Source: Bacteroidia bacterium
GTDB lineage: Bacteria > Bacteroidota > Bacteroidia > Flavobacteriales > Schleiferiaceae
Assembly: GCA_030424545.1 (NCBI GenBank)
Contig: JAUHWL010000001.1
Location: 248,001 to 312,000, forward strand
Direction: 5' to 3'
Length of the DNA stretch: 64,000 nucleotides
The notes under the pieces are model-generated. The model ran no database searches. It saw nothing but the letters and a program-made list of their open reading frames with translations, and had not been told where the DNA came from. The position numbers were made by a program, and so were the translations under genes. Shown piece after piece: positions 25,902-35,703 of the stretch (positions are counted from its first letter, which is position 1; each line of letters begins with the position of its first letter).

Positions 25902-26747
25902 ATGAAAGTTTTAAAACTTTTCCTTTGGGTTGTTTTGGGTTTGGGCTTGGCATTTCTTCGAAATTATTTTTACATATTTCAATTGGTTTTGCCTGTTTAT
26001 GGCTTGGTGTTTTTTTACGGTTTATTAACCTCGTGGTTGATAAAACAAAAACAAAAATTTAAGATTCTGGCTATTTCTTTAGTGATAGGCTTAATTGTTT
26101 TTGAAATACCCGGCATAGATGTTTTTAACAGGTATAGCTTAGAGCAATTGGTAATTTTTGGCGCAGGATTTTTAATTGGCTCGTTAGCATTACGGGCCTA
26201 TTTTAAGGTTGGCCTGAGTATTTTATTTTGCGGATTAATCTATGCCTATGCTACTGCAACCTTAATTTTAAACAACTATTTTATTTATAACAAAGTAGTG
26301 CCCAATTATGCTTTTGAGTTTATTGGCGATGGCTACCATTTTTTTCCAGAAGATAATGGAAAGGTAAAATTGGTTGAGCTTTGGTTTATTAATTGTGCCC
26401 CGTGCCAAGAGCAATTAAAATTTATGGAAGATTTTAAAACCAATTTTACCAATGACCCAAACGTAGAGTATGTTACGTTTAATATCTCGGCACATGATTC
26501 TAATAAAAAGATTATAGATGTTTTAAACGTGTTGAATGTTAACCCAGTTGTTGGGAGAGATACTACAAATTATTTTGAGCGTTTAACAAACCTTTCGGGC
26601 TACCCACAGCTTTTGCTGATAGATAGAAATAACAACTTAAGATTTGTTTATCATGGTTTTCCAAAAGAAAGCGAGTGGTTGTTTGCCTATTGGATAAAAG
26701 ACAAAATTTCTGCGCTTGCAGTAGAGCCTTTAAATAATAGTCGGTAA
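25902..26747 (+). CDS. Membrane-bound TlpA/redoxin-like thioredoxin-fold protein
   Basis: A 281-residue protein with about four membrane segments in the first 130 residues and a C-terminal periplasmic thioredoxin-like domain. The active-site motif is CxxC in WFINCAPCQEQL (about residue 167), and LSGYPQLLLIDRNN carries the cis-proline region. It probably transfers thiol-disulphide exchange at the outer face of the inner membrane, for example in cytochrome maturation or repair. The target is unknown. Confidence 0.82.
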   Translation: MKVLKLFLWVVLGLGLAFLRNYFYIFQLVLPVYGLVFFYGLLTSWLIKQKQKFKILAISLVIGLIVFEIPGIDVFNRYSLEQLVIFGAGFLIGSLALRAYFKVGLSILFCGLIYAYATATLILNNYFIYNKVVPNYAFEFIGDGYHFFPEDNGKVKLVELWFINCAPCQEQLKFMEDFKTNFTNDPNVEYVTFNISAHDSNKKIIDVLNVLNVNPVVGRDTTNYFERLTNLSGYPQLLLIDRNNNLRFVYHGFPKESEWLFAYWIKDKISALAVEPLNNSR

Positions 26748-26777
26748 ATTTTAGAAAAACTCTTTTGGTTTTGCATT

Positions 26778-27428
26778 CTATAGCTGATCTGTCCATGCTA
26801 TAACCAAATGGTAATTCTCTACTTTTTGGTAAAGGATTTTACACTCAATGCATTGGTTGTTTTTTAAAATGCGTCCGGTAGTTTGGCCATCATTTGTGCC
26901 TAAAAAAGGGTCTACGCGCAATTCATGGCTAAAATCTACTTCGCCTTTTTTCCAAATTTTAAAAAGCGCCTCTTTGGCTCCCCAATACACGTGCAAATCT
27001 TCTAGCACACGATTTGGGCGGATTAGCATTTTTTCTTCTGGATGTAAAAACTTGTCGCTAATTCTAAAGAGTTGCTCGCGTTGCAACTCAACATCAATAC
27101 CGACTACAAATTCCTTGCTAAGCACAGCGGCAGCTACATTATGCGCATGCGTTAAAGAAATGTAATGGCCATTGTCTAAATATGGTATGCGATCTTGATA
27201 TGTTATTCTATACTTGCTACTAAGCTCGGCAAGCGCTAGTCTAGAAGCTAAAAATTCTCGTTTTTTTTGCGGATGCTTAATATCGCGAAGTCGCACTTTA
27301 TCGCGAGCAGAAATTTTTTCTATAGCCTGCAACTCATCTTCTATAGCCGAAACCGGATAAACACAGACATCAATACCCTTTATGGGTTGCAATCTCATTT
27401 TACTGTTAGGATGAAAAAGTGTATTCAT
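26778..27428 (-). CDS. 4'-phosphopantetheinyl transferase superfamily protein
   Basis: A 216-residue enzyme that would attach 4'-phosphopantetheine from CoA to carrier proteins. The Mg-binding motif VVGIDVELQRE and the second motif WGAKEALFKIWKKGEVDF are intact, and SLTHAHNVAAA precedes them. The start MNTLFHP at 27428 is preferred over 27461. It is divergent from ahcY, about 106 bases apart. The carrier protein partner is not in the window. Confidence 0.88.
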   Translation of the reverse strand: MNTLFHPNSKMRLQPIKGIDVCVYPVSAIEDELQAIEKISARDKVRLRDIKHPQKKREFLASRLALAELSSKYRITYQDRIPYLDNGHYISLTHAHNVAAAVLSKEFVVGIDVELQREQLFRISDKFLHPEEKMLIRPNRVLEDLHVYWGAKEALFKIWKKGEVDFSHELRVDPFLGTNDGQTTGRILKNNQCIECKILYQKVENYHLVIAWTDQL

Positions 27429-27488
27429 GTAAACTAAAGGTACAAGATTGTGTTTATACAATTACAAAAGTATTTCGCTGGTTTTAAG

Positions 27489-27496
27489 TACTTTTG
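27489..27496 (+). promoter_or_regulatory. -7 promoter box of ahcY
   Basis: TACTTTTG fits TAnnTTTG, 38 bases before the ahcY ATG. No clear -33 TTTG was found at the expected distance. Confidence 0.45.
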
Positions 27497-27534
27497 CCGA
27501 ACTTTTTTTTGAAAACATTTAATGACGAATAATA

Positions 27535-28851
27535 ATGAGTGAAGTAACAACAAAAAGACCTCCTTACAAAGTTAAAGACATGAGCCTTGCTGCGTATGGC
27601 CGTTTAGAAATAGAATTGGCCGAAGCAGAAATGCCTGGATTAATGTCGTTACGTGAAGAATATGGTGCAGAACAACCACTAAAAGGAGCACGTATTGCTG
27701 GCTGCCTACACATGACCATACAAACTGCGGTTTTAATAGAAACGTTGGTTGCATTGGGTGCTGAGGTTACTTGGAGCTCTTGTAATATTTTTTCTACACA
27801 AGATCATGCCGCTGCTGCCATTGCTGCTGCTGGCATTCCTGTTTACGCTTGGAAAGGCATGACCGAAGAAGAATTTGATTGGTGTATTGAACAAACACTT
27901 TGGTTTGGAGAAGACAATAAACCATTAAATATGATTTTGGATGATGGTGGAGATTTAACCAATATGGTTTTTGATCGCTTCCCAGAATTAACAGCAGGTA
28001 TTCGTGGTTTGTCTGAAGAAACAACCACTGGTGTACACCGCTTATACGAGCGCCAAGAAAACGGAACATTGGTTATGCCAGCCATTAACGTAAACGATTC
28101 TGTTACTAAAAGTAAATTTGATAACAAATACGGTTGTAAAGAAAGTGCAGTAGATGCTATACGCAGAGCAACCGATATTATGATGGCAGGTAAAGTGGCT
28201 GTCGTTGCCGGTTATGGCGATGTAGGTAAAGGTACGGCTGCAAGTTTGGCCGGTGCCGGATGCCGCGTAATTGTTACAGAAATAGACCCTATTTGTGCAC
28301 TACAAGCTGCCATGGACGGTTTTGAAGTAAAACGCATGGAAAACGCAATTCCTCGCGCAAACATCATTATTACAACTACCGGTAATAAAGATATTATACA
28401 AGGCCACCACTTTGAAATGATGAATGACAAAACCATAGTTTGTAACATTGGTCATTTTGACAATGAAATAGACATGGCTTGGTTAAACAAAAACCACGGC
28501 AACACTAAAGTAACGGTGAAACCACAGGTAGATAAATATACTATAGATGGCAAAGATGTAATTGTTTTGGCCGAAGGTAGATTGGTTAACTTAGGTTGTG
28601 CTACAGGTCACCCAAGTTTTGTAATGAGCAATAGCTTTACAAACCAAACATTGGCACAAATAGAAATTTGGAACAACTACAAAAACTATAAAAATGAAGT
28701 TTATATGTTGCCAAAACATCTAGACGAAAAAGTTGCGCGTTTGCACTTGGCTAAAATTGGTGTTGAGTTAGAAACGCTTCGCGAAGACCAAGCCAAATAC
28801 ATTGGTGTAAAAGTAGAAGGTCCATACAAGCCAGAATACTACAGATACTAG
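27535..28851 (+). CDS. ahcY: Adenosylhomocysteinase
   Basis: A 438-residue NAD-dependent enzyme that splits S-adenosylhomocysteine into adenosine and homocysteine in the methyl cycle. It shows the substrate region [16 protein letters not shown], the N-terminal [16 protein letters not shown], the NAD-binding loop [13 protein letters not shown] and the C-terminal [10 protein letters not shown]. The length is that of the short form without the 40-residue insert. It is monocistronic, with its own terminator. Confidence 0.98.
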   Translation: MSEVTTKRPPYKVKDMSLAAYGRLEIELAEAEMPGLMSLREEYGAEQPLKGARIAGCLHMTIQTAVLIETLVALGAEVTWSSCNIFSTQDHAAAAIAAAGIPVYAWKGMTEEEFDWCIEQTLWFGEDNKPLNMILDDGGDLTNMVFDRFPELTAGIRGLSEETTTGVHRLYERQENGTLVMPAINVNDSVTKSKFDNKYGCKESAVDAIRRATDIMMAGKVAVVAGYGDVGKGTAASLAGAGCRVIVTEIDPICALQAAMDGFEVKRMENAIPRANIIITTTGNKDIIQGHHFEMMNDKTIVCNIGHFDNEIDMAWLNKNHGNTKVTVKPQVDKYTIDGKDVIVLAEGRLVNLGCATGHPSFVMSNSFTNQTLAQIEIWNNYKNYKNEVYMLPKHLDEKVARLHLAKIGVELETLREDQAKYIGVKVEGPYKPEYYRY

Positions 28852-28874
28852 ACTTTTCTAGTTTTAATACATTT

Positions 28875-28913
28875 AAAGCCTCGTTCCAACATATTTGGTA
28901 CGAGGCTTTTTTT
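28875..28913 (+). terminator. Intrinsic terminator of ahcY
   Basis: AAAGCCTCGT / ACGAGGCTTT stem with 15-base loop and a run of seven T. Confidence 0.92.
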
Positions 28914-28935
28914 AGCCCTGAAGGTTTAATCATTT

Positions 28936-28969
28936 AACCCTAACAGGGTTCTAAACCCTGTCAGGGTTA
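28936..28969. repeat. REP-like palindrome, CCCTGTCAGGGTT family
   Basis: Two palindromic arms (AACCCTAACAGGGTT and AAACCCTGTCAGGGTT) between ahcY and the next gene. The same core occurs at 46598-46628, 47600-47633 and, in part, at 14043, 43593 and 46731. Confidence 0.75.
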
Positions 28970-29059
28970 GCCGCGCGAAACATATTGGCATGAATAAAGG
29001 CCTCAATATATTTATGTCTTTCTACAGATTAGTATATATAGATGCATAATGTTATTTTG

Positions 29060-30061
29060 ATGAAATACACGATTCTAGCATTCTTCTTTTTATTTCCAGT
29101 TCTTGGGTTTAGTCAAATAGAATCATACCATCCGTTTGATTATTTGAATCACGAAAATGAACCTGAGCTTTTTAGTCGAAGAATAATAACCGAAAACAAT
29201 GTGACATCTTTACTGATTCAAGATTTTGTTGTTGATGAATATGATACAACTAAGCAGAGGGCACAACATATAGCATCTTATACATTTCAAAAAAATGGCC
29301 AGATTGAAGCTGTTTATACAGCTCTTTTTATTCAAAAAGTAAATATGGATAAAGAACGATTTCTTGGAAAAATGAAGATGGTAACCGGCCTGAAAACAGA
29401 TTTAATTTATGAGCAATTCAATCAATTTTACTACAATGAAAAGGAGCTTTTAGATTCAACTTTTTATTTGGAAACGAGCTACTCAAATACAGAGTATTAT
29501 AATCTCGAGTTATTAAAATTCCAATATGATTTACTAAAAAGAATGGTTTGTCAGAAAAAAGAATCTCAAATTTTTTGGAAAAAAAACAGCGAAAGTAATG
29601 ACACAATTACAGATTGGGTTAAAATAAAATATAAAGGTAAAACACTCGAATATGACACACTAATTACATTTCGTCAACTTTGGGGCAGTACCGGAAGTTA
29701 TGATACAATTATTGGTGCACCCAAAACCACATATCATTTGGGATATACCCCGGATAAATTTGAACTTGGCGAAAACGGATTTATTAAGAAAGTAACACGA
29801 ACCCACAAGGTTTACAAACAGCAAGAAAAGCGCAAAAACCCCACCAGTTCTGGAGGAGTTTATAACGATTACATTGTTTTTGAGTACAATGATTCAAATC
29901 AATTAATAAGCAAGCGGTATTTGGGCCGTAATTTAAACGAAGATTTTCGTGTGCAGTATATCTATAATAAAGAAGGATTGATTGTTAGAAAAGAAACCAT
30001 TAAAAAAGGCGTCCGAACATTATCAACCTTGTACAGTTATTCTTCACACATCATTAACTAA
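29060..30061 (+). CDS. Hypothetical secreted protein
   Basis: A 333-residue protein with a signal peptide (MKYTILAFFFLFPVLGFSQ). The start at 29060 is chosen because the in-frame ATG six codons earlier gives a weaker signal peptide. The chain is mostly polar beta-strand-like sequence with repeated F-x-Y-N-[DE]-x-x-x-L-[IL] units near the end (YIVFEYNDSNQL, RVQYIYNKEGLIV), reminiscent of YD/RHS-like short repeats. No enzyme domain is recognised. It runs into the thioesterase gene 13 bases later. Confidence 0.6.
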   Translation: MKYTILAFFFLFPVLGFSQIESYHPFDYLNHENEPELFSRRIITENNVTSLLIQDFVVDEYDTTKQRAQHIASYTFQKNGQIEAVYTALFIQKVNMDKERFLGKMKMVTGLKTDLIYEQFNQFYYNEKELLDSTFYLETSYSNTEYYNLELLKFQYDLLKRMVCQKKESQIFWKKNSESNDTITDWVKIKYKGKTLEYDTLITFRQLWGSTGSYDTIIGAPKTTYHLGYTPDKFELGENGFIKKVTRTHKVYKQQEKRKNPTSSGGVYNDYIVFEYNDSNQLISKRYLGRNLNEDFRVQYIYNKEGLIVRKETIKKGVRTLSTLYSYSSHIIN

Positions 30062-30074
30062 TAATTTTACATTC

Positions 30075-30500
30075 ATGCAAAACATAGAATGCTTTAAATT
30101 CAATCTCCCATTACAACTACGTTGGAATGATATGGATGCACTAGGCCACGTAAACAACGCGGTATTTGTAACTTATTTTGAAGTGGCACGTGGCCATTAT
30201 ATGCTTAAAGCTTGCCCCGGTTGGGATTGGCACAAACACATGTTTTTAATTGGCAACATAAACATAGATTTAAGAAAAGAAATGCTGCTTAGCGCAGAAG
30301 ATGCACAAGTTTTAATGCGCACTTCTAAAATTGGCACCAAGAGCTTTGTGTTAGAATATGCCATTATTAGCAAAAAAAATAACGAAATTATTGTGCATGC
30401 AACGGGTACAACCACACAGATTATGTATGATATGAAAACCCGCAAAACCATTGAAGTTGCAGATTGGGTAAGACAAGCACTAAACAATTACGAAAATTAA
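30075..30500 (+). CDS. Acyl-CoA thioesterase, 4HBT hot-dog fold
   Basis: A 141-residue thioesterase of the YbgC/4-hydroxybenzoyl-CoA type. The catalytic region LRWNDMDALGHVNNAVFVTY contains the Asp and the HVNN helix, followed by FEVAR. The start at 30075 (MQNIECF) places this motif at the normal position near residue 16; a longer frame from 29982 overlaps the upstream gene and is not used. The acyl substrate is unknown. Confidence 0.88.
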   Translation: MQNIECFKFNLPLQLRWNDMDALGHVNNAVFVTYFEVARGHYMLKACPGWDWHKHMFLIGNINIDLRKEMLLSAEDAQVLMRTSKIGTKSFVLEYAIISKKNNEIIVHATGTTTQIMYDMKTRKTIEVADWVRQALNNYEN

Positions 30501-30523
30501 TGTGCCAGTAATATTGCACAACC

Positions 30524-30531
30524 TATTTTTG
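30524..30531 (+). promoter_or_regulatory. -7 promoter box of ppa
   Basis: TATTTTTG fits TAnnTTTG and lies 19 bases before the pyrophosphatase ATG. Confidence 0.5.
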
Positions 30532-30550
30532 CGGCCCTAAAAATTTTAAC

Positions 30551-31081
30551 ATGACAAATCCTTGGCACGATATTTCGCCCGGTAAAAACATTCCAGAAAT
30601 TGTAACTGCTGTAATTGAAATCCCAAAAGGAAGCAAAGGAAAATTTGAGTTAGACAAAGACAGTGGCATGTTAAAATTAGACCGTGTTCTTTTCTCGGCT
30701 GTGCACTATCCGGCTAACTATGGTTTTATCCCACAAACGTATTGTGACGATAATGATCCGCTAGATATTTTGGTTATCTCTAGTGTTGATTTACCTCCAC
30801 TTTGTTTGGTAGAAGCCAAAGTAATTGGTGTAATGCGCATGATTGATGGGGGCGAAGAGGATGACAAAATAATTGCTGTTGCCAAACATGATATGAGTGT
30901 TAATCACATCAATGATATTCACCAATTGTCTCCGCACACAACTATTGAGTTGCAACGATTTTTTGAAGATTACAAGAAATTAGAGAATAAAGAAGTTGTG
31001 GTAGATCAGTTTCAGGCCAAAGCAAAGGCGCTGAATATTGTAAAAGATTCTATAAAACTATACGATAAAACGTTTCGTTAA
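30551..31081 (+). CDS. ppa: Inorganic pyrophosphatase
   Basis: A 176-residue soluble family I pyrophosphatase, which hydrolyses PPi and drives biosynthesis forward. The active-site region [20 protein letters not shown] carries the metal-binding Asp residues, with further [14 protein letters not shown] and DKIIAVA segments. Length and motifs are standard. It has its own promoter box and a perfect terminator. Confidence 0.97.
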   Translation: MTNPWHDISPGKNIPEIVTAVIEIPKGSKGKFELDKDSGMLKLDRVLFSAVHYPANYGFIPQTYCDDNDPLDILVISSVDLPPLCLVEAKVIGVMRMIDGGEEDDKIIAVAKHDMSVNHINDIHQLSPHTTIELQRFFEDYKKLENKEVVVDQFQAKAKALNIVKDSIKLYDKTFR

Positions 31082-31120
31082 TTGTTTCCCTTTTTAAGGA
31101 ATCAGCATAAAAGTTAAAAT

Positions 31121-31160
31121 AAAAGAGTCTGTTAAAACATGTTTTAACAGACTCTTTTAT
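31121..31160. terminator. Bidirectional terminator between ppa and CotH gene
   Basis: Near-perfect 40-bp palindrome (AAAAGAGTCTGTTAAAACAT and its complement), with T runs on both strands, between convergent genes. Confidence 0.92.
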
Positions 31161-31229
31161 TATTATGTAAATGGTATTTTTAGCTGCCTTTACCTAACAT
31201 GCTGTTTGCTGAGGTTAATAAGCGCAATG

Positions 31230-33506
31230 CTATTTTACAATTACCTTTTCAGAATGATTTCCTACCAAAACAAAATACATTCCTGCCGGCCATGGCGTAG
31301 TGTTTATTTCTAAATCATATTCTAGAGTACCCTTGTAAATGGTTTTTCCTTGCACGTTAAAAATGGTTACGGCAATACCTTCATTTAATGGGTTATTCAA
31401 TTTTATGTTCAGCTTGTAATCAGTTGGGTTTGGGTACACAGTGATATCAATTTTAGCAACTGATTCTTCGTCTTCAACACCCACATTATTCACCATGTTT
31501 TCGGCATTAAATGTTGGTGTCATGCTGCTAAAGCTGCCAGTTCCGTTTGGGAAACGGCCATAAGAAACATCTGTTGTTTGTGCCGTAAACTGCACAGAGT
31601 CTGCGTATGAAAGTGTAGAATCTGATAGATAAAGGGTTTCTCCGCTGGCAGAAATTTTAAAATCGGCATGGTAACCCGATTGATTTAAATCGCCATCGGC
31701 CCAAACAATTACATAACTGTTTGGCGCTAGGGTGGCCCCTAAAGGAAACGTAAACTGACCTAAATCGCTGGCATCATCACTTAACGAGTATTTAGACAAA
31801 TCTATAATTGTGTTGCCTTTGTTGTACAATTCAATCCAGTCGTCAAACTCACCATCTTGGTCGGCCATTGTGGTATCATTAGAGGCCAAAAACTCGTTGA
31901 TTACTAAATCGCCAATGGGCTGTACCAATGCTTCTATAGTATAAAAAACATGCTCTGCATTGGTTGGAGAAAACTTACCAATATTTGCGTTTTCAGCATA
32001 AATGTAATACTGGGTTGTGCCGCCTGCCAAAGTTATATCTGTTCCATATACATCATCGTTGGCGGCACCGTCATTGTGCAAACCATCATCAAACATGGTT
32101 ACTTTTTCAAATACCCCATACGGATTGTTTCTATAGCCGAGGTAAACCGTGTTCTCATTCAATACGTTTGCTGTAAACGTAACTACATCGCCTGGAGCGG
32201 GGTTGTTGTTAGACAATGCAATAGAAGAAATAGTTGGTTCTGTAGCTGTGAAATCACTCTGCGCCATTAAATAGGTATATCTGCCATTCATCAAATTTGT
32301 AATTCCGGGTGTAGCACTTGGAGGGCCTCCACCTCCGCCTGTTGTTACATCATTTGTTAGATTACTGGTAAAGTTTGCGTACGTGTAAAACTTGTTTGGA
32401 TCTGCCTGTACGGCTGCATCAATAGTAGATTGTAGCGCTTGGCCACTTGTATAATACGGTCCGTTGTTGGTAAAGTTATCTTCTAAAATGGTTTTGCAAT
32501 GTGCTAAGTACATTTTTTTGTAACTCGGTATACTTAATAATTTGCTTACCAAAGGATAATTAGCATCATTTTGGTGAAGCAAATGACTTAGTTGCTGCTT
32601 GCTGGTTGTGGTGTTTAAATTGCCTGTACCCGTCATAGAAAACCTGCCGAAAGATTCGTTTAAGTCCCAAACGGTTGGCACAAAACGGCCATTGTCATCT
32701 CTGTATAAATAATAGTTTTGGGCAAACTCACCAATGTAGCTGTCTAAGTTTACAAGGATGTTATCAAAAGCCAACATCCACAATGCTCTGTCAACATCAA
32801 GTATTTTTTCAATGTCATTAACATAATTGTTCAGCGTGTCGCAAAGGTTAATAAGCTCATTCCAACCATAGTCAGATTTTAACTCGTACTTGGCATAATA
32901 CTGCGTGCTGTCTTGGCTAATGTACACTAGGTTTGGGTAATCTGAGCTACCAGGACCAGCGCCTGCAGGCGGGTTACATTTTACACGTGTATTGGTTTTA
33001 GATCCGTAACGTTTGTTTACAAATTTCTTTGAAACAGATTCTGAATTGCTGTACAACCCAATTAAAGCTCCGTTTACATAAACGTTGGCGTAGTTAGAAA
33101 GTGGGGCATCCATATAATTCCTAAGCACTTGGTAGCTCAAAACTTCACGAACAAATGATGGGTCGTTTTTAACATTGCTCAGTTTAATATCGGTATAGTT
33201 TTGATATTCGTGGTCTTTGTACGTATCTAATTCAATGTGAAACGGGTTTTTGGTTTGATTGGCGCTATACGTGCTATTGCCTTTGTATTTAACTCCAACA
33301 CTATCAAACAAGACTCCATTTATTTCTACGCTTTGTGCCATGATGTAGCCATCATTTCCAGCTTTTTCAGCATCAAGCAAGGCATCCCAATTGCTCTGGG
33401 CAAACGTTATTTTTATTTCTTGAATGGTGCCCTCATCGTAAAAAGATTGAGAAAAGGCTGCGCTTGTTACAAACAGTGCACAGATTAGGGTAAGAATTTT
33501 TGTCAT
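31230..33506 (-). CDS. CotH kinase-family T9SS type A secreted protein
   Basis: A 758-residue exported protein with signal peptide 1-19. Residues about 20-390 are a CotH-like protein-kinase-fold domain (VGVKYKGNSTYSANQTKNPF, SVSKKFVNKRYGS, active-site-type VWDLNESFGRF). CotH kinases are known to phosphorylate spore coat proteins in Bacillus; the substrate here is unknown. A lamin-tail domain follows at about 560-665 (INEFLASNDTTMADQDGEFD, YSLSDDASDL), then a type A sorting domain (VYPNPTDYKLNI ... GMYFVLV). Similar CotH-LTD proteins are common in Bacteroidota. Confidence 0.9.
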   Translation of the reverse strand: MTKILTLICALFVTSAAFSQSFYDEGTIQEIKITFAQSNWDALLDAEKAGNDGYIMAQSVEINGVLFDSVGVKYKGNSTYSANQTKNPFHIELDTYKDHEYQNYTDIKLSNVKNDPSFVREVLSYQVLRNYMDAPLSNYANVYVNGALIGLYSNSESVSKKFVNKRYGSKTNTRVKCNPPAGAGPGSSDYPNLVYISQDSTQYYAKYELKSDYGWNELINLCDTLNNYVNDIEKILDVDRALWMLAFDNILVNLDSYIGEFAQNYYLYRDDNGRFVPTVWDLNESFGRFSMTGTGNLNTTTSKQQLSHLLHQNDANYPLVSKLLSIPSYKKMYLAHCKTILEDNFTNNGPYYTSGQALQSTIDAAVQADPNKFYTYANFTSNLTNDVTTGGGGGPPSATPGITNLMNGRYTYLMAQSDFTATEPTISSIALSNNNPAPGDVVTFTANVLNENTVYLGYRNNPYGVFEKVTMFDDGLHNDGAANDDVYGTDITLAGGTTQYYIYAENANIGKFSPTNAEHVFYTIEALVQPIGDLVINEFLASNDTTMADQDGEFDDWIELYNKGNTIIDLSKYSLSDDASDLGQFTFPLGATLAPNSYVIVWADGDLNQSGYHADFKISASGETLYLSDSTLSYADSVQFTAQTTDVSYGRFPNGTGSFSSMTPTFNAENMVNNVGVEDEESVAKIDITVYPNPTDYKLNIKLNNPLNEGIAVTIFNVQGKTIYKGTLEYDLEINTTPWPAGMYFVLVGNHSEKVIVK

Positions 33507-33590
33507 TTTATTTTTGATTTCTTACTTGGACTTTTAAGCCGTAAGAATGTTTAATGACAGTAAGTGAAAATATTCAAGGTGCCTAATTTG

Positions 33591-34154
33591 CTACAAATCG
33601 GGGATGGCGTTTGTATCTAGATTAAACTCATTTATAGGAAAAACATGAATAAGATATAGGTATAAAAAGGCGATGGCTAAAACCAAGATAATTAACCCAA
33701 TTACGGATGAGTTCATTTTAATACCCGAAGTACTCATTTCTAACTCTGTTTTTTCTCCTTCTGCACCTGGTGGGTTTTTTAGCGATTTGTAAAAGTGCAT
33801 ATAGCTTAAAGCTAACCCAGACAGTACAATAATCATAACAATGGCAAAAATCCATTTGCTAGCTTTTAACTGCCAAGAAAAAACTTCTTGTCGGTGATCT
33901 AAACTGTTAATTTGGTAGGTGCTTATTTTGTTTTTAACTTCTTGACTGAGTTCAATACTTTCCAAAAGAGCCTCGCTGTCATTTTTTACATTACTGCTTT
34001 TTTCGGCCTCCAATTCATCGGCAATTTCTCCTAAAATAGAATTCATTTCAGAAGTAACATCTTTGGAATTTAACTCATTATTTTCTGCTTTTTCTTGCGC
34101 TTGGGCAAAAGCCAAAAATAAAAGGAAGCAAATAAGGGTGAATATTTTTTTCAT
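33591..34154 (-). CDS. Hypothetical exported membrane protein
   Basis: A 187-residue protein from MKKIFTLICFLLFL at 34154 (the ATG one codon earlier is also possible). It has a signal peptide (cleavage near AQAQ), an acidic coiled region, and two membrane segments (WIFAIVMIIVLSGLAL and VIGLIILVLAIAFLYLYLI). It is the last gene of a three-gene run with the two proteins upstream. No domain is recognised. Confidence 0.6.
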   Translation of the reverse strand: MKKIFTLICFLLFLAFAQAQEKAENNELNSKDVTSEMNSILGEIADELEAEKSSNVKNDSEALLESIELSQEVKNKISTYQINSLDHRQEVFSWQLKASKWIFAIVMIIVLSGLALSYMHFYKSLKNPPGAEGEKTELEMSTSGIKMNSSVIGLIILVLAIAFLYLYLIHVFPINEFNLDTNAIPDL

Positions 34155-34164
34155 CATAGTTGTA

Positions 34165-34887
34165 TTAAAGCTTTTTACTAAACGCAACAATTACGTTAGT
34201 GCGGAAATCAACGATTTCTTTTAGCGTAGTAAAATTGCGGCTTTTTTCTGTGGTTCTAAACGCGCTAAGGTTATAGCCATCTTTTGGATATTTTTTATCA
34301 AGCGCCAAAATTAATCTGTGAATAAGCACTTCTAATTCTCGTGCAACATAGTCTGTATAAATATTTTCGTTTTCGGGCATTTTGTCTATTTGGCTGCCTC
34401 CTTTAGTATTATTTTCAAGTATGAGTCTGTGGTCTTCTAGCGCCTTTTTTATATGTGGGTAGTTGTAAATTGAAAAGGTATCGGGAAGACAAAAAACATC
34501 TTGAGCCGTAAAACCCTGAGTCGTGTCGGTTTCAGGAAAACGAAGAGAGTTTCCTTGGATGTAAATAAAATAAAAATCAATTTGTTCGAAATAAGTAATC
34601 TCCGGATATTGCAAAAGGTTGTTTAGTTTTTCTACATCGGCTAAAAGTAATTTGCTGTTTTCTGCGCAACGTTCTTTAAAAATTTTGCGCAATCTTTCTT
34701 GTTCCTTTATTCTTTCTTGCTCTTCAAAAGCGTCAATTTTATCATCGGTTTTATTAAAAACAGCCACAACATTGTTGGTGTTATTATCAGAAATGTTATT
34801 CAGTTTTTTTTCAAAATCAGAAGTCTGAGCAGCACAGTAAAAACTGAGCAAAAGAAGAAATACGGATGTAAAAACGGCTGGCTTCAT
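34165..34887 (-). CDS. Hypothetical secreted protein, paralogue of the next gene
   Basis: A 240-residue protein with signal peptide (LSFYCAAQ), a charged coiled region (FEEQERIKEQERLRKIF) and a C-terminal segment around QIDKMPENEN...LEVLIHRLILALDKKYPKDGYNLSAF. This tail corresponds to VEKMPEATN...IERVLNVYSDKIGINYLQYLAF in the neighbouring gene, so the two are diverged tandem paralogues. The start overlaps the upstream stop (ATGA). Function unknown. Confidence 0.6.
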   Translation of the reverse strand: MKPAVFTSVFLLLLSFYCAAQTSDFEKKLNNISDNNTNNVVAVFNKTDDKIDAFEEQERIKEQERLRKIFKERCAENSKLLLADVEKLNNLLQYPEITYFEQIDFYFIYIQGNSLRFPETDTTQGFTAQDVFCLPDTFSIYNYPHIKKALEDHRLILENNTKGGSQIDKMPENENIYTDYVARELEVLIHRLILALDKKYPKDGYNLSAFRTTEKSRNFTTLKEIVDFRTNVIVAFSKKL

Positions 34888-35594
34888 TCTTTAATTTTTT
34901 GCAGACATTTTGATAAAAATTTGGTGCGGGCTTCTAACGCTTTTTCGGTAGAATCAACATTAACCTTGCTTTCAAAAGCCAAGTACTGTAAGTAATTTAT
35001 TCCAATTTTATCGCTGTATACATTTAAAACCCGTTCTATTTGTACCAACAATTGTTGGGCAGATTGTGCCGAGTTTGTTGCCTCTGGCATTTTTTCTACC
35101 TGCGTATAATTTGAGAATTGAACACTTTCCAAACAAAGTCGTTTGTCTGCAATGGCTTTGCTAATTTCAGCGTATAGCGCCCAATTTATAGAGTCTGTAA
35201 GAAAAGGAATTTCGCAGCCTTTCAAATATTTTCTTTGCTCGTATCTAATTTTTACGCAGGTGCTACTTTCCTTCCATTTACCAACAATTAAAAACTTGTT
35301 TGATTTGCATGCAGCTTGTAATTCATTCAGCGGAATAATCAATAGCAAGCTATCAAGGTGCCTTAATTCCGCTTCAAAAGCTTTTTTTGCAGTATTTCTT
35401 TCATCATCACATTCACCCAGCCTAATAGCTCTTTCAATTGCATCTTTTTCTTTATTGTACTGGTTAAGGTGTAGCTGTAGAGAATCTGCCTCAACATTAA
35501 CTTGTTGCGCAAAGCTATTGTTACAAGATAATGCTGCTAAAGCAAGGGCAAAAAATTGAATGAGAAATGCATGAGGTACAGATTTAAAAAACAT
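34884..35594 (-). CDS. Hypothetical secreted protein, first gene of a three-gene operon
   Basis: A 236-residue protein with signal peptide (ALAALSCNNSFAQ; the Cys is not in a clear lipobox). It contains helical charged sequence with several Cys (CDDERN, AACKSN, SSTCVKIRY, KGCEIPF) and the KMPE-containing tail shared with the next gene. It stands divergent to the M48-TPR protease gene, from which it is separated by about 110 bases. Function unknown. Confidence 0.6.
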   Translation of the reverse strand: MFFKSVPHAFLIQFFALALAALSCNNSFAQQVNVEADSLQLHLNQYNKEKDAIERAIRLGECDDERNTAKKAFEAELRHLDSLLLIIPLNELQAACKSNKFLIVGKWKESSTCVKIRYEQRKYLKGCEIPFLTDSINWALYAEISKAIADKRLCLESVQFSNYTQVEKMPEATNSAQSAQQLLVQIERVLNVYSDKIGINYLQYLAFESKVNVDSTEKALEARTKFLSKCLQKIKE

Positions 35595-35703
35595 AATCAG
35601 TTGGGTGGTTAAGTGGTACTAAATATAGGTGAAAAACAAAAACCGCACTTTAAATCACATTCTTAAAGAATTAGTAACTTTCAAAAAGTTAATTAACCAG
35701 ACT

